DNA of 64,000 nucleotides from Anaeramoeba flamelloides (GCA_027625915.1 JANTQA010000060.1:6882001-6946000), one strand, 5' to 3'; positions 43,486 through 55,972 are shown, counted from the stretch's first letter. The notes: generated by a model from the letters alone, not told the origin. Translations and numbers: made by a program.

Positions 43486-43690
43486 TAAATATGCCTAACA
43501 ATTTCTTCAAAGAATTCCATGGTTATATGAAGCAGGATCCCAATTTTCATTGTACGTTTACCCTGTTGCTATTTTAGATAATGGTCAATAATCAGCAAAA
43601 TGTAGTTACGGAAATAGAACACCAGATATCCAGATTGTTTGTTGGGAATGTTACCACTTACCCAATACTCGTTCACTAAATACATCATTC
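43486..43690 (-). other. Coding-like island, minus strand
   Basis: From ATG at 43688 the minus strand reads MMYLVNEYW, then SGNIPNKQSGYLVFYFRNYI and so on for 39 codons to a TAG, and the same frame continues open for about 22 more codons. A canonical GTAAGT follows MMYLVNEYW, so this could be a first exon. GC content is higher than the surroundings. No homologue recognised. Confidence 0.3.
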
Positions 43691-43837
43691 TTTATTGTTT
43701 TTTTTTTTTGGTACCTCTACACCCCAACATGACCTAAAATATTTTAATAAATAATTTATTCTTTTACCATTAGATTCTAAATCATTTAGAAAATTTTTTT
43801 ATATATTGATTACTATTCAATAAGAATGTAAACTCTT

Positions 43838-44095
43838 TTTCAGTCATATATACCCAGTTTTATTTTACAAATTGAACATATTCTAAGTCTTTAAACCAGT
43901 ATTCTTCTCAAAATTACATTTTCAATTTCAGATCATTTTTTCGAATTTTGTCAATTTTTTCTTTTCTTTTTTTTCTTTTTCTTTTATTTTCTTTTCGTAT
44001 ATATTTTTTTTAAATAAAGTTAATTCGAAAAAATTTTTTATTGAAACTCCAACTAACTTAAAGAAATGTGAGAAATTGTAACGTCTTGTAAAAAA
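43838..44095 (+). repeat. Family J repeat, copy 3 (partial)
   Basis: Matches the left part of 14020-14290: 'aaactctttttcagtca', 'tattcttctcaaa', 'cagatcattttttc' and 'ttgaaactccaa.taac'. Confidence 0.5.
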
Positions 44096-44629
44096 CAATA
44101 AATTTGCGATTAAAAACTTTTATTTATTTATTTTTTTTATTTATTGAGGAGGAAGTGTAAATTACACTCTAAGTGTCCCTTTACTTACATTTCCTCAACG
44201 ATAATTTAAGTTTAAAATCAAAGATTTCACAATTGTTCAAGGGAAAGACACACTCTAAATTTATTCATGTTTAAAAAGAAAAAGTAAAAAATTTAAAAGA
44301 AAAAAAAAAAGGGGGGAAAGTAAAAGACAAAAAGAAAAAAAATTGATATTTAAAAAGGGTTTCTAAGAGCAATTTGTAAAAAATCAAGAACAAAAAACTA
44401 ATAATATCTTTAATTAAGGACTCCCAAAATCACATTCACAATATTATTGGTTAATTTAATATAATTTGACCATGAATATTCAATTGGGAATTGTTGTATA
44501 ATGGTTGTAATTTCTATTTTCATACTGATCTGATTTGCTTTTAGCCCTTTGTACATTTTATATATTAACTTTTTCCTTTTTATTTTCAAGTTACTCATAC
44601 TTACGTATTTCTGTGTCACAGTATAAGTA

Positions 44630-44826
44630 CAGTCAGTTTCACTTTTAAGGCACAAACTATCAACGAAATTTAAGACACAAAAAAATCTCAAATTAAGGCA
44701 CAAAATTTGGAATATTTTTTTTTACAATTTATTTTTACTAGAATTCGAATTTTGTGCTTTAATTTGAGATTTTTTTTGTGACTTAAATCTCGTTGAAAGT
44801 TTGTGCCTTAAAAGTGAAATTGACTG
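44630..44826. mobile_element. Family A palindromic MITE, copy 7
   Basis: TA-CAGTCAGTTTCACTTTTAAGG to CTTAAAAGTGAAATTGACTG-TA, 197 bp. It is the last of five copies within 3.9 kb. Confidence 0.87.
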
Positions 44827-46144
44827 TAAGTAATCACTTGATCTTTTTCATTTGTAACTCTTCTTCCTAATATAAAGAAGATTCAGCTAGGGAAACAATG
44901 GAAAAAAAATAAAAATTTGATTATATTACTAAAATGATTCTTATAAAAAAATTCAAGGTGGAGTTCATTATTAACAGAAAAACAAAAAGCATAATAAAAA
45001 GCTGTTATTTATATTTTTATTGTTTTAGATTTGATCAGAATATCTTATGATAATCTCAACAATAATTAAAACAGTAAAAAAATCTTGAACACTATACTGG
45101 GCTTTAATTTAATCAATTTTTAGTTTTTTTTTTAATTTTTATTTTAAGAATAAATTCGTTATCAATTTTTAGTACAAAAAGAAAATTTTTTCTTTTTTGA
45201 TCATTGTATTTTTTTTTTTTCAGTTTGAAAAGAATATTTTTAAAGATTCTTCATTACTTTCAAATGGTTACATAGTTCAATACTACTATGAGACTTAAAC
45301 ATAAACCCAACAAACATCCAAGATTTCTCTTTCTTCACTCAGAAAAGAAAATTGTTTTTTTTATTCTATCACAATTTAGAAACCAGAATAAATAGTTTTT
45401 ATACTTATTTTCTTAAAAAAAATATTGACAGAGAAAAAACTTTATTGAAAAAAAAAAGAAAAAAAAAACTTGTTGCATTACATATTGATTTTAAGTAATT
45501 TATTGGTATATGTTCATAATCATAATGTTTTTAATATATTTAGAATAATATGTAGATAAAAATTATTATTATTATTATGTTTTCTTGTTTCTTCTTCTTC
45601 TTCTTCTTCTTCTCCCCCCCTTCTTAACCTTATTATTATTATTATAATTATAATTGCCATTATCATTATTCCTTAATAATAGTTTTTTTCTTGAATAAAA
45701 AATATATGAATCTAAAATTCTTAGTTTTTGCTTTATAGAATTAAACTCATTTATAATTGTTATTTTTATTTAAAATATCATATTTGTCATTAGTTAATTA
45801 TAATAAAAGTTTTTGATAATTTAATTACTCATTTTCTATTTTATCGTTTTTTCATAATCATATGATTTAATAAACATGAATAATTTTATAGGTTTAATTT
45901 CATATTTTTGATTTTTTCAGATTTCAATTTTACCACCTAAAATTTGTTTTTAAATTTTATTAACTTTATTTTTTTTTTGATTTTTTAATAGAGGATCACA
46001 TAGAACGCTCTCTACCTTTTGTGTAAATAATTCAATTTAAACAAATGAATAGGTAAATTTTTTTATCATTCATTCATTAATATCCCATTTTCAGTTTAAC
46101 ATAATTTTAATAAAGTTATTATTATTATTATTTGGATTCAAAAT
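44827..46144. other. Intergenic DNA, 3' flank of the TMEM181-like gene
   Basis: AT-rich DNA with a TTC run followed by seven or more C at about 45593-45621 and scattered ATT repeats. No gene visible. Confidence 0.4.
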
Positions 46145-49100
46145 TTAAATTCTATCAGTAATATCTATTTCAAATTTTTTGTTTAAATTTATTTCTACAT
46201 CGAGCTCATCTTCTTTTTTTTGAAGATCACCATTATATTTCAAATTTTTTTGCTCAGTTTTATTTTTGTTTACATTGCCCTCTTTATTTAATGAATATTG
46301 GTTAATTAATTCCTTTGGATTGTTATAAAACCAACCATAAGATAATAAGATTAAATCTAGATCAATTATAAACAAAGTTATTACAATTTGCTGGGCTGTT
46401 TGTTGTTTGTCAACAAATGCAAACATCACTACTTTCACCCATGTAAAAATTAAGAGTGGGGTGATACTAATTATAAAGAATGTAAATCGTTTGATGTATC
46501 TTTTTTGTTTCAGACATCTCCGTGTTTTGCCCAAATTCCAAGTAAAAGAAATAAGAAAAATTGAACCATAACTATAAAAAAATGCCTTGCTTGAGGCTAA
46601 TGCAAATGTATGTAGTCTTATTTTTGGTTGATTCAATGCATCAACAAGTAAAAAAATCCAAAGAATAGAAATGAAAGTGATTTTTGGTAAATAAAATACT
46701 TTAAATGTCCTAGATTCTTTGGGCTATTTCAAATTTTATTTAAATGTTAATATAATTAGTGAGATTAGAATATAAAAACAAATAAAAAAAAAAAATCGTT
46801 AGGAGAAAAAATTGTTTTGGTGATATAATGAATAATTGATATTTAATACAGATTTAACTGAAAAAACTATTTAAAAGTGGACTGGTATTAAGTATTAAGA
46901 ATTGCCATTAAATATTATATTAAAATTATTTTCACACCAACAGCTTTTTAGTAATGGTAAATAGTATAGTAGCGTAAAAAAAAATACCAAACGGGAATAA
47001 AATCCAGACACAATTTTTAATTCTGAATATTAAAAAAATTGTTGTGTAATTCGAAATATTAAAAATCAAATCATTTTTTTTTCAAGAATCAAACTTTTTA
47101 AAATTATAACTCACCCTCTTATTAGAGTGATTATTAATGAAATTACACTTGTTCAAAACAGTATTCAACCAATCAAAAGACAAGAATAAAAAATATCATT
47201 TTCCAAACTCTAGTAAACCCATATAAAACTCGATTGTTTTTCAAAAAAAAATAGATCTACTTTGGGCTATCAAACAATTAATTGGGTATTCTATAAGAAA
47301 CCCCACGTCAATGAACTTTAGGTAGTTTTATTACAAAGTTCATAAAAAATTGGTTATTTATAAAAAGGGTTTGATTTTTAATATTTGCAATTACACAAAA
47401 TATTTTACTAATATTCACAATTAAAAATCTGGTAAGGGGTTTTTTTCATTTTAGGTATTTTTTTACTAAACATGTGCAAAAAGTGATGTCTTAATATTTT
47501 AATTTTTTGGAAAAATGAAAAAATTTAGTAAAAAAACTTAAAATATTAAGACTTCATTTTTTGCACATGTGTACTATACCTGAAACTTAAAAATATAAGT
47601 TGGTGTTGTACAAATATTCCTTTTTGATTCAGTTTTTTTTCAATTTATTATCATTATATGTATATATATATATATAGTGGTATAGCTCTTTGATAAAGCG
47701 ACATTTAATGCCCAACTAAAAAAAATATAAGGGTATAAGTTTTTATCATAGATGATAAGTTTCTAATTCTTATTAGATAAGATAAAGGTAGAAAAATTAA
47801 TATAAACTCAAATTTAAATTTTGAAAAAAAAAATCTTATTTAATAAATTATCTTGAAAAACAAAAACTAGAATCATTAGAGAATTGAAAGATTAACGATA
47901 ATGTATCATTTAAAGACCCACCAAACTAAAAAAATATAATAATCTAAATCAAAATCAAATCAATATTGTAACAAAAATTTTAGAGCGAGGGGATTGATTT
48001 TGAAAGGTTAAAAGTTTAAAAAAAAATACTTAATATGCTAAAGAGAGAATTTTGAAGTGACTAAATGTGTGTCTTCTAATTTAAAGAGCATCTAAAATAG
48101 ACAAAGTCATTAGAAGTATTTGGACTCAATTTAATTTTCTCATTTTTTTATATTTTTTGATATATTGTTAAGAACTTAGTGTTGGACACTTAATCTGTTC
48201 AAGAGAGAATTTTGAAGTTGCTAAATTTAAGGCTATTAAACCAAAATAACGTCTATACATATATATATATATATACACAGTCATGAGAAGTATTTGAATC
48301 TTAATTTAGTTTTCAAAAAAAAAAGAAAAAAAATTGTATTGGTAAATCAGTTAACGATTTATTGATCGATCAAAGGATTAAATACCATTAATTAACGTTA
48401 TTTGAGTTCTTCTATTTTGAAGAACCCAACTTTAACCCCAATATCAATCATTCAAAAAAATTTTCTGATCAAACGAAACAGAATACTTGATTGAAAAAAT
48501 GAAATGAAAAAAACAAAAAAACTAGTAAAGTGATTCAAAATTATTTTCATATTTTACAAAAATCAAAATTATTGCAAATTTGAATGAAATTATAATATTT
48601 GGATTCTATTAACCCTTTAAATGGTGATAAATATGGAACAAATAAATTTAATATATTTTTTTCTAGTGTTTTGAATTTTGAACTTCAATAGTAATTAAAA
48701 TGATCTTTTGGATAATAATAATAATAATAATAATAAATATTTAAACAAAAATCTTACCATTCTATAAGATGAAATAATGCAAAAGAAAAAGAGCTGAACT
48801 ACACAAAAAATGGAAATGCTGAGATATTGATCCAAAATGGACTGTAAATTATACCTTGAAATAAATTTCAATGGGTAAAGTGGATCATTTATCACCAAAA
48901 GTGAGAATAATAAAAATAAAATTAATTTTTGTTCATAAATAAAGCCAGACCATGGGATTCCACGATATAATTTTATAAAGAAAAATAACCATGAAATTAG
49001 GATACATTGTAAAATAAATTTTAAAAATATCAAAATGTATGAAAATTTTGGTTTCTCCATATGAAACTATTCATATAATTTTTTTAAATAAAAAGAAAAA

Positions 49101-52100
49101 GAAAAAGAAAGAGAAAAAAAAAAAAGAAATAGTTTAAAAAATTGTTTTAAAATCTTTGTTTTACAAAAATAAATATTTTACTTCCAAATACAGTTTATCA
49201 AACAAAAAATAGCCAGAATCATCATTGATCTCAAAATCGAAGATATACCGATTATATTTTAAATATCTTTGATGGTCTATTTGAATTTTTGAACAATTGC
49301 CATTTGCCTATAAAAAATAAATAAATAATAATATTAGTGAATATTTAAAATGATAATAATAATGATTAACCATATTAATTGAGATATATTAATTCTAATT
49401 TAAGTTTTTGGTTACATTAAAAACGGTTAAAAGAATCAAAATTCAAATTTGTAATTCGATTTGTGTTTTTTTCCAAATATTTTCAAATTATTTTATAATT
49501 TTTTGTTTCTTGATATTCTAGACTATAGTAGGAAAAAAAATACCTGACAGCAAAAAAATCTTTTCCGGAATTTTTTCCTTGTCAGGTATTTTTTTCACTA
49601 CTTTATTATGTTTGAGAAAGAACTTTCATTCAAACAAGATATTTGTGGGAAAATTATTAAATTTCAAATTTGGTCACATTTCAATTTTAGTCAAATTCTC
49701 ATTTTTTTCAAAATAGTCAATTCCATTGAAAAATATTTACTGTAGGCATTTAAAAAATCCTTTACTGGTAGGTTAGGGTATGTTAGGGTATGTTAGGGCA
49801 GGTTAGAGTATACCTGGGTGGTTTGGATGGTATACTAGAAAATTTTGGCAAGGATTTTGAAAAAAAAAATAATTAAGAGACCAATTAGACCTTGACAACT
49901 TGCTTTAAGGGGAAAAATTTTCCACTTAACTTTTTGTGTTAAAATTGATTTTCGAACAAATTTATGAAAATATTTAGTATTTATGATTTCGAGATTTTGG
50001 ATATTCTACAATTTAAGTTATAAAATACTACCAATCACAAAATATTCTTTTAGATTTTTCCTCCCACAATTCTAAAAACACATTAAAAACAATCATACCA
50101 ATAAGAATAATCAAGAAACTCTTCAAAAATATGAAAAAATTCAATTTGACCAAATATGAAATTTAATAATATACCTATATTTGTTTTTAATCAAAAAAGA
50201 TTGTTTTTCAAATTTGATTTGTATATGAAATTAAAGGTTCAATTAATAGAATAGCCATGAAATATTTTTTACTCATTTTTTATTTTATTTAGTTTTTTCA
50301 AAAAAGAAATTTTCATAATTGGTTGTTTCCACAATTTTACACTGATTTTTTTTTTTGTTGGATTTGTTTTTTTAAAATTTATAACTTGGAATTTAATTTT
50401 TTAATATTAATGGTAACAATTATTTATATTCATATTTTCCTTTAGTTTTTTATTTAAAGATGGAGAAAAAAAAATAATAATTATTGATTATTTGAAAAAA
50501 AAAAGAAATTGGATAATAATTTTTTGAATCTAAATTAATTGATAATATTTAATAAATTATAAGTTTAGTTTGGTTTATGTAGTTTCTTTGTTACTTTTTT
50601 TCATTTAAAAATAAAAAAAATAATTTGTATTCATAAATATGAACAAATATCTAATATTTAAGAAATGGAATCAACTTTGATTCTTTTTCTTTTACAAAAA
50701 TATATATTTCAAAGAAATAGGTTGGAATTTGTGATCTCTCTTTTTAAATTGTAAACCAAAAAGAAAATGAAAATGAAAATTTTTTATCCCATTTAATATG
50801 CAAATACCAGAAATGAGATCACCTTTAAATTTTGATTTTTAGACTAGAGAAACGATTGAAGATTAGAATAGATGTTTTATTTGCAGTGGGGGGGGGGGGG
50901 CTGGTTTTATTTGGGTCACTATGAATGTGAGTGGAAAGAATGCATCTGTGGTCTAATTAAAATTACAGTTTGGGAAAAAAAGTAAAACCAAGATAAAAAG
51001 TGAAACAGATTTTTAATTGGGAGCCTTACTGAAAACGAAATGTCAAATCAATTAATATATTAAGCAAATTAACTTCAAAGAATAATTCGTATTATGATTT
51101 TAACAATCAAATCAACAAAAACAATTTAAATCTACTTTATTATCGAAATCATTAGAGTGGTTTTGGAAATCTTAAAAAAAGTCAATTTTTTGTCAACAAA
51201 ATTTTTAATAATTAATCAATCAAATAAAAAGCCATAACCCAAAGGTAATATGAAAAAAAATGGTATTTTGTTGAGTCCTCCATTTTGTCTTTTCGGTGAT
51301 CAAAATAATGCCTGCACAATGACTATAATTGGTGTTTCAAAATATAATCCATATTTTTTTTCTTCTTTTTCCAAGGCAACATCCAATTGACTACCAAATA
51401 GTATACCTAAGGTCAAATCAATTTTGAAAGTAAACTCCTTAAAGTTTTGGTAAAATTTAAAATATTCATGTAATTAGTTGAAAATTTTTCGTAAATATCT
51501 GTCAATTTTTTTGAGAATTTTTTTGATTTTTTGATGAGAAATAATTTTCAAAAAATTTTACTCTATTTTTTGAGATAAATTTTACAATTTGATCCTTTAT
51601 TTTTCGGATTTCTTTTTAAATAATAGAACTTTAAGAAACCAATAACATATTTATTTAGGGTTTATTATCGGTTTCTTTGATCGGTTGATATATAGGTCTT
51701 CTATAACAAAAAAACACGCTCTTTATTTTGACGCACATATAAATTTTTTGCACACTTTATTTTGACAAAGATAATCATTTATTTTTCCTGTTATTAATTT
51801 ATCTTGCTTTTCATTTTCAAGTTTTATTAAGGTTTCCAATTAAAAAACGTGTGTCGCTTTTTCTCCTTTTTTTACTTTTTTTCACAATGTCGATCCAAAA
51901 ATTTTTTTTGAAATTTTTGAAGATTTCAAGGCAAATTCTAAATCGATTTTGTTTGCCTCTTCTTACTGGACTAATTCTCCCAATGATTTTGTAGTATAAG
52001 TGTATCCTTTCCTTTGGCTCAATAATACCTGAATATTAAGTAGATGGTCAGCTCAGAAGGAGCTTTTGTGTTTTCGAAACTTTGCAAGCTAAATTTCGAA

Positions 52101-53270
52101 TTTGGTTGTCAACTAATGATTTTCCCATTTACAGATTTTTGCCAAAAAAAAACCCAAAACTCTTAAATTTTAACAAGATCTATTAACTTTTCATTCTTTA
52201 AACCAAATATTCACACCATAGATATGAAACTAATTGTCAAAAATAGACCAAAATAGGAACCGTCCTTCATACAAAACAAAATTTGGATTTTCATACAGAT
52301 TTTCGAATAATACTGGTATTTCAATTACAAATGGGAAAAATTTTCACTTCATTTTCAATTTCCTTTTTCAAAGTAGAGTTTTTTCGTTTGTCACAGCGTC
52401 AACCTACTTAATTGAAAAACTCTATTTATTAAAGAAAAATCTGGAAAATCAAGTGAAAATTTTTCCCATTTATAATTCAAAGACCAGTAATAAAAATCCT
52501 GAATAAAATTAAAGTTTCAAAGAAAATTATGTTGCAAACTTGTCAAAAATTCTTGGTATTGTCTAATAGTATGTTACTGTCGTTCAAATTTACAAACAAC
52601 AGTGCAAATATTCGATTTTTAGCAGAAAGAATTCAAAATTGAAAATATATATTTTGAGCAAAACCAACAAATAAAAAGTCGGACAAAACCCCATTTTTTG
52701 GAAAAAATAGACAAACTTTATTTACTTTTTATTTCAATCTAACACCAACAATTTTTGATAAATGTCTACTTTTTGGTACTTTTAATTTTACTTTTCAGTG
52801 TTGTTTTTCTTTGGCACAGGAAAAAAAAGAGTTTTTTTGAAGAACAATACAATTCACATTTATTAAATAAAGAAAAAAAAACAAAAATAATAAAAGATCT
52901 AATTCCTTACTGGACACCTGATTTCTAAATTGGTTTTTTTGTTTTGGCTAATTTTATTTGAGGTATCAGATCCATAAGTTGTCACATTAACCGTCGGAGA
53001 CACAATCATCCCAATTGGTAAACTGCTTTGAAAATGGATTGTGGTGATTAAAAATTGGTTTAAGCGATTGAGGTTTTCTATTTGGAATTGTAATTTCGCC
53101 GGGTACACTTCGGTTAAGTTGTAGACTTGCGAAACACTTTTAAAATCTGAGTTGCATGATCCAGTCGTGGTTAAAACAATTTCTATTATAATTATTAGGA
53201 GTGTAAAAGCGCCTGCTATTTTTTGTGGTGACAAGACGTCAACTTTAAGATCAGTTTGTAAAGGTTTCAT
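46145..53270 (-). CDS. TMEM181: TMEM181-like seven-helix membrane protein, four exons
   Basis: Exons on the minus strand: 52911-53270, 49182-49307, 48758-49066 and 46145-46723. All junctions are phase 0 with GT-AG introns (3603, 115 and 2034 bp), giving 457 residues. The protein has a leader helix (about 18-36), an extracytoplasmic domain with Cys and N-glycosylation sequons, and then seven predicted helices. Family landmarks: 'NLEIRCP' joining 'ANGNCSKIQIDHQRYLKYNR', 'EFHMEKPKFSYILIFLKFI', 'NDPLYPLKF', and 'SSYRM' joining 'PKESRTFKVFYLPKITF'. These follow the order of TMEM181 (LTC.GKC..I..HLGYLNYTQY, NDPFFPL, FYLPK). TMEM181 belongs with Wntless and GOST-type GOLD-domain seven-helix proteins of the secretory pathway. 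The tail is hydrophilic and Asn/Lys/Glu-rich. The fine identity should be confirmed; membership of this broad group is firmer. Confidence 0.78.
47453..47585. repeat. Short palindrome in TMEM181-like intron 3
   Basis: Arms of about 48 bp (AGGTATTTTTTTACTAAACA... and ...TGTGTACTATACCTGAAA) with 'catgtgcaaaaagtgatgtc' facing 'gacttcattttttgcacatg', around a 35-bp centre. A small foldback repeat; no copies seen elsewhere. Confidence 0.6.
48331..48586 (+). repeat. Family M repeat, copy 1
   Basis: Contains TTGATCGATCAAAGGATTAA and 'gagttcttctattttgaa'. It matches 63206-63460 (same strand) and 55738-55972 (opposite strand). It lies in intron 3 of the TMEM181-like gene. Confidence 0.55.
49771..49810 (+). 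repeat. Four 10-bp units with telomere-like TTAGGG core
   Basis: GGTTAGGGTA, TGTTAGGGTA, TGTTAGGGCA and GGTTAGAGTA in tandem inside intron 1 of the TMEM181-like gene. The core resembles TTAGGG but with 10-bp spacing, so it is not a true telomere tract. Confidence 0.7.
50888..50900 (+). repeat. Run of 13 G
   Basis: An uninterrupted G run in AT-rich intron DNA. Length could be affected by sequencing error. Confidence 0.8.
51294..51770 (+). mobile_element. Family B element, copy 3, in TMEM181-like intron 1
   Basis: Left end CGGTGATCAAAATAATG and right end CACTTTATTTTGACAAAG, 477 bp, collinear with copies 1 and 2 ('ccaaggcaacatccaatt', 'aaaaaaacacgct'). The TA flanks have decayed. Lying inside an intron, antisense or sense, it does not disturb the reading frame. 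Confidence 0.72.
52311..52489. repeat. Family E palindromic repeat, copy 3
   Basis: Begins TACTGGTATTTCAATTACAA and ends TAATTCAAAGACCAGTA. Inner arms 'aaatgggaaaaattttcact' and 'agtgaaaatttttcccattt' are perfect complements. It is the best preserved copy and lies in intron 1 of the TMEM181-like gene. Confidence 0.68.
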
Positions 53271-53842
53271 TTTAATCCACGAAAACCTTGGTTGAATAAA
53301 GATGAACAGATCCAAGTTTGTGGGAAAGAAAAAAAAATAAAAAAAAATTTTGAGAAAACTTTTGAGAAATTTCTTGTGTTCGATATTAGGAGACTTTAAT
53401 CATTTTTTTTGAATCCTTTCAATTAATTGAATTATTGTACATTTAGATTTTTTTTCAGGCAATTCTTCAACAAAGGGACAAGAAAGAAGGAAAAGAATTT
53501 AAAAACAAACACAACTCTTTTACAAATGTATTCAAGATTTCTCTTCACTATGAACCTTGAGAGAATTATATATCAAGAATAAATTATGGTTTTTCTGATC
53601 TCAATTTATCATAATTTTCCGTTTTATTACCAAATTTTGATCTTAAAAAAAGAAAATGTTTTTTGAATTCTACCTGAATAAATAAAAGTCTAGACCTATA
53701 AAGTTATTTGATTGTAAGACTTGAATCTAAGTTTTATAGAATAAAAAAAAATTCTCAGAGGAAAGCAATCAATCACAAAAGAGGTTTGAAGTAATCACAC
53801 TTTCAAAGTAATGTAATAACAATTAAAACTATTTACTTTTGA
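53271..53842. other. Upstream of the TMEM181-like start
   Basis: Promoter side of the gene. A frame extension upstream of ATG 53268-53270 lacks its own ATG. Nothing else seen. Confidence 0.4.
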
Positions 53843-53965
53843 GGGATCAATATTCTATAACAACAAGGGAAAATTTAAACATTTTTTATTGGTGATATTC
53901 TCTACTTTTGAATTTTAGAGATTCCAAGTGTGAAAAAATTATGATCTTGGAAACTCAGAAAAGTA
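53843..53965 (+). mobile_element. Family D element, left-end fragment
   Basis: GGGATCAATATTCTATAACA then 'attggtgatattctctactt' and 'gattccaagtgtgaaaaaatt', matching the first 120 bp or so of copies 1 and 2. The similarity then stops. Confidence 0.55.
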
Positions 53966-55447
53966 AATTATGTAGGAGTGAGATCAAATTTTTTTTTTCT
54001 CAAGTTTGTGAAATAATCTGTGTTCGGGTTTTTTTTTATATGTTTTTACAAATTGTATGTATTGTTTTTGTTAATAACTGTTGTTTTTTTTTTGAATGTT
54101 TTCTTTTTTTCTTTGACTGTGGTTTTTGGTTTTTTATTTTTTTTTTTAATAAAAAATACAGTTCAGTATAAATATACTTTCAAATTAAACAATAGGGACA
54201 AGAGAATATATTTTCAAAGGGTTTTTTCTTCAACCTTCAAGTCCTATCTCCTCATAAAATATATCAAATGAAACAAAATTTAGACAAATCATAGAAAAAT
54301 CCACAATCAAAAAAACATATCTTGCAATTTGAATAAATATAAAAGAAAATTAATAATAAAAAAATAAAAAGAGTTTCTTAAAAACTTTTTTGTGTTTGTC
54401 TCTACATATGAGGAAAAATCAGAAATTAAATTTTTCAAAGTTTTTTGAAGAAAAAACGATTTGATTTCATTTTCATTTTTTACTTTAGCTAATAGTCTTC
54501 AAATCATATCTTGTAATTGGTGAACTTTATTTATTTGGTTCTTTTTTTTGCCTACATCTGATGAGATCAGAATCCTCAATGAAGCAATATTTCCTATTAA
54601 ATCAAAATGTAATTACAGAATATTTTTTCTGATTAAAATTCGACAATAACATTCTCATCAACAAAATTATTTAAAAATCAATTATTTTTCAACAATTTTC
54701 ATAATGAGAGCAAATTAAATCTCTAAAAAGATCAATTTTCATTGATTATATCAAGATCTTTTAATTTTTCAATCAATGAGAAGAAATAAAATTTTGGAAA
54801 CTTTGAAAAACAATTTCTTTTATGGATTGGAGAATGGCAGTATTATTCTCAAGATATACTTCCTATTTAAAAAATAAACACACACCTGAAAACTTTTCAT
54901 TTCAATAATATATAAAAATTGAAAACAACATCAAAAAAGTTGGAAAATAACACTAATAACACTTTTTTGAAAAAACGTCAGTAAAAGTTGATCAATAAAC
55001 ATTTATTTTAGTCAACAAGAGTTATGTAACAAACGGTAGTTTTTGTAAGTGATAATAAAATTTGTGATTCTTTAACAAAATTTCTAAAAAAAGGTTTAGA
55101 AATTAGCTGAGTGGTGTAAGGTGCCCTAGAGTGCCTAGGTTTTCTAGAGATTTTCTGTTTTATCGGTAAAAGCTATTTTCCGAATAAAAAGAACACTCAA
55201 GAAAAGCTAAAAGCAATTTTCCATAATTCAAAAGAATATAAAAATTTTATATAGAATTTTCTATATTCTTTTAAATTCATAAAAACTTAAGGAAAGTCTA
55301 TTGATTTTCCAAATAAATTGAAAACTTAAAAAAACCCAACGAAAACCGATTGATTTTCCTAATGAACAGAAAACTCAATAAAAGATAACAACATTTTTTT
55401 TAATCTAAAGGAATTTAGTAAAAATCAATGATTTTACCCAATTATTT

Positions 55448-55482
<35 letters not shown>

Positions 55483-55737
55483 TGCAGGTCAAGAGCCATC
55501 AAGTGATATCAAGTGCCTCGTTTTCCAGGATTCAAAATAATATAGTAAAATGAAAGATTTTAATCATATTCTTATAAATTCTGGAAAAAATAACAGCCCT
55601 TTTTTTAATTTGGGAAATAAAAAATAAATTTCTTCAATTTTCTTTTTATTTCTTAAATTTAAAAAAAACCTAACTAAACTAAAATTCAAAATTTTCCACA
55701 CAGCTAAAACGTCCCAAACAATCACAATAATACAATT
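53966..55737. other. Intergenic DNA with tRNA-like and poly-A features
   Basis: A tRNA-like A-box context sits at 55104-55114 (TAGCTGAGTGG, then TGTAAGGTGCCC). A pure A run of about 28 lies at 55454-55481, followed by 'ggtcaagagccatcaagtg'. The Phe-rich frames near 53908-54271 are T-run artefacts. No protein gene supported. Confidence 0.4.
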
Positions 55738-55972
55738 TCATTGAAATTGGAGATAATTTTGATTTTTGTAAAATATGAAAATCATTTTTTCATCTTTTAG
55801 TTTTTGTTTTGATTTCATTGTTTGAATTACGTAATTTGTTTCGTTGGATCAAAAATTTTTTTAACCATTGATATTATGGTTAAAGTCAGAGTTGTTCAAA
55901 ATAGAAGAACTCAAATAAAATTAGTTGGTAGTATCTAACCATTTGATCGATCAATAATCCTAATAGAATTTC
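55738..55972 (-). repeat. Family M repeat, copy 2
   Basis: Reverse orientation: 'ccatttgatcgatcaataat' and 'ttcaaaatagaagaactcaa' are complementary to the 48331 copy. Confidence 0.5.

Noticed and set aside
40990-44826. Regularly repeated units that might suggest a CRISPR-like array
   Set aside because: Units are 197-bp palindromes with TA target duplications and unequal spacers in a eukaryotic genome. They are transposable elements.
49520-49620. Short palindrome around CCTGACAG...TTGTCAGGTA
   Set aside because: Only about 30 bp of pairing per arm, mostly A/T; not distinguishable from background foldbacks in this DNA.
53908-54271. Phe-rich plus-strand frames of 87 and 83 codons
   Set aside because: They consist of T runs next to a family D fragment, with no domain or helix pattern beyond composition bias.
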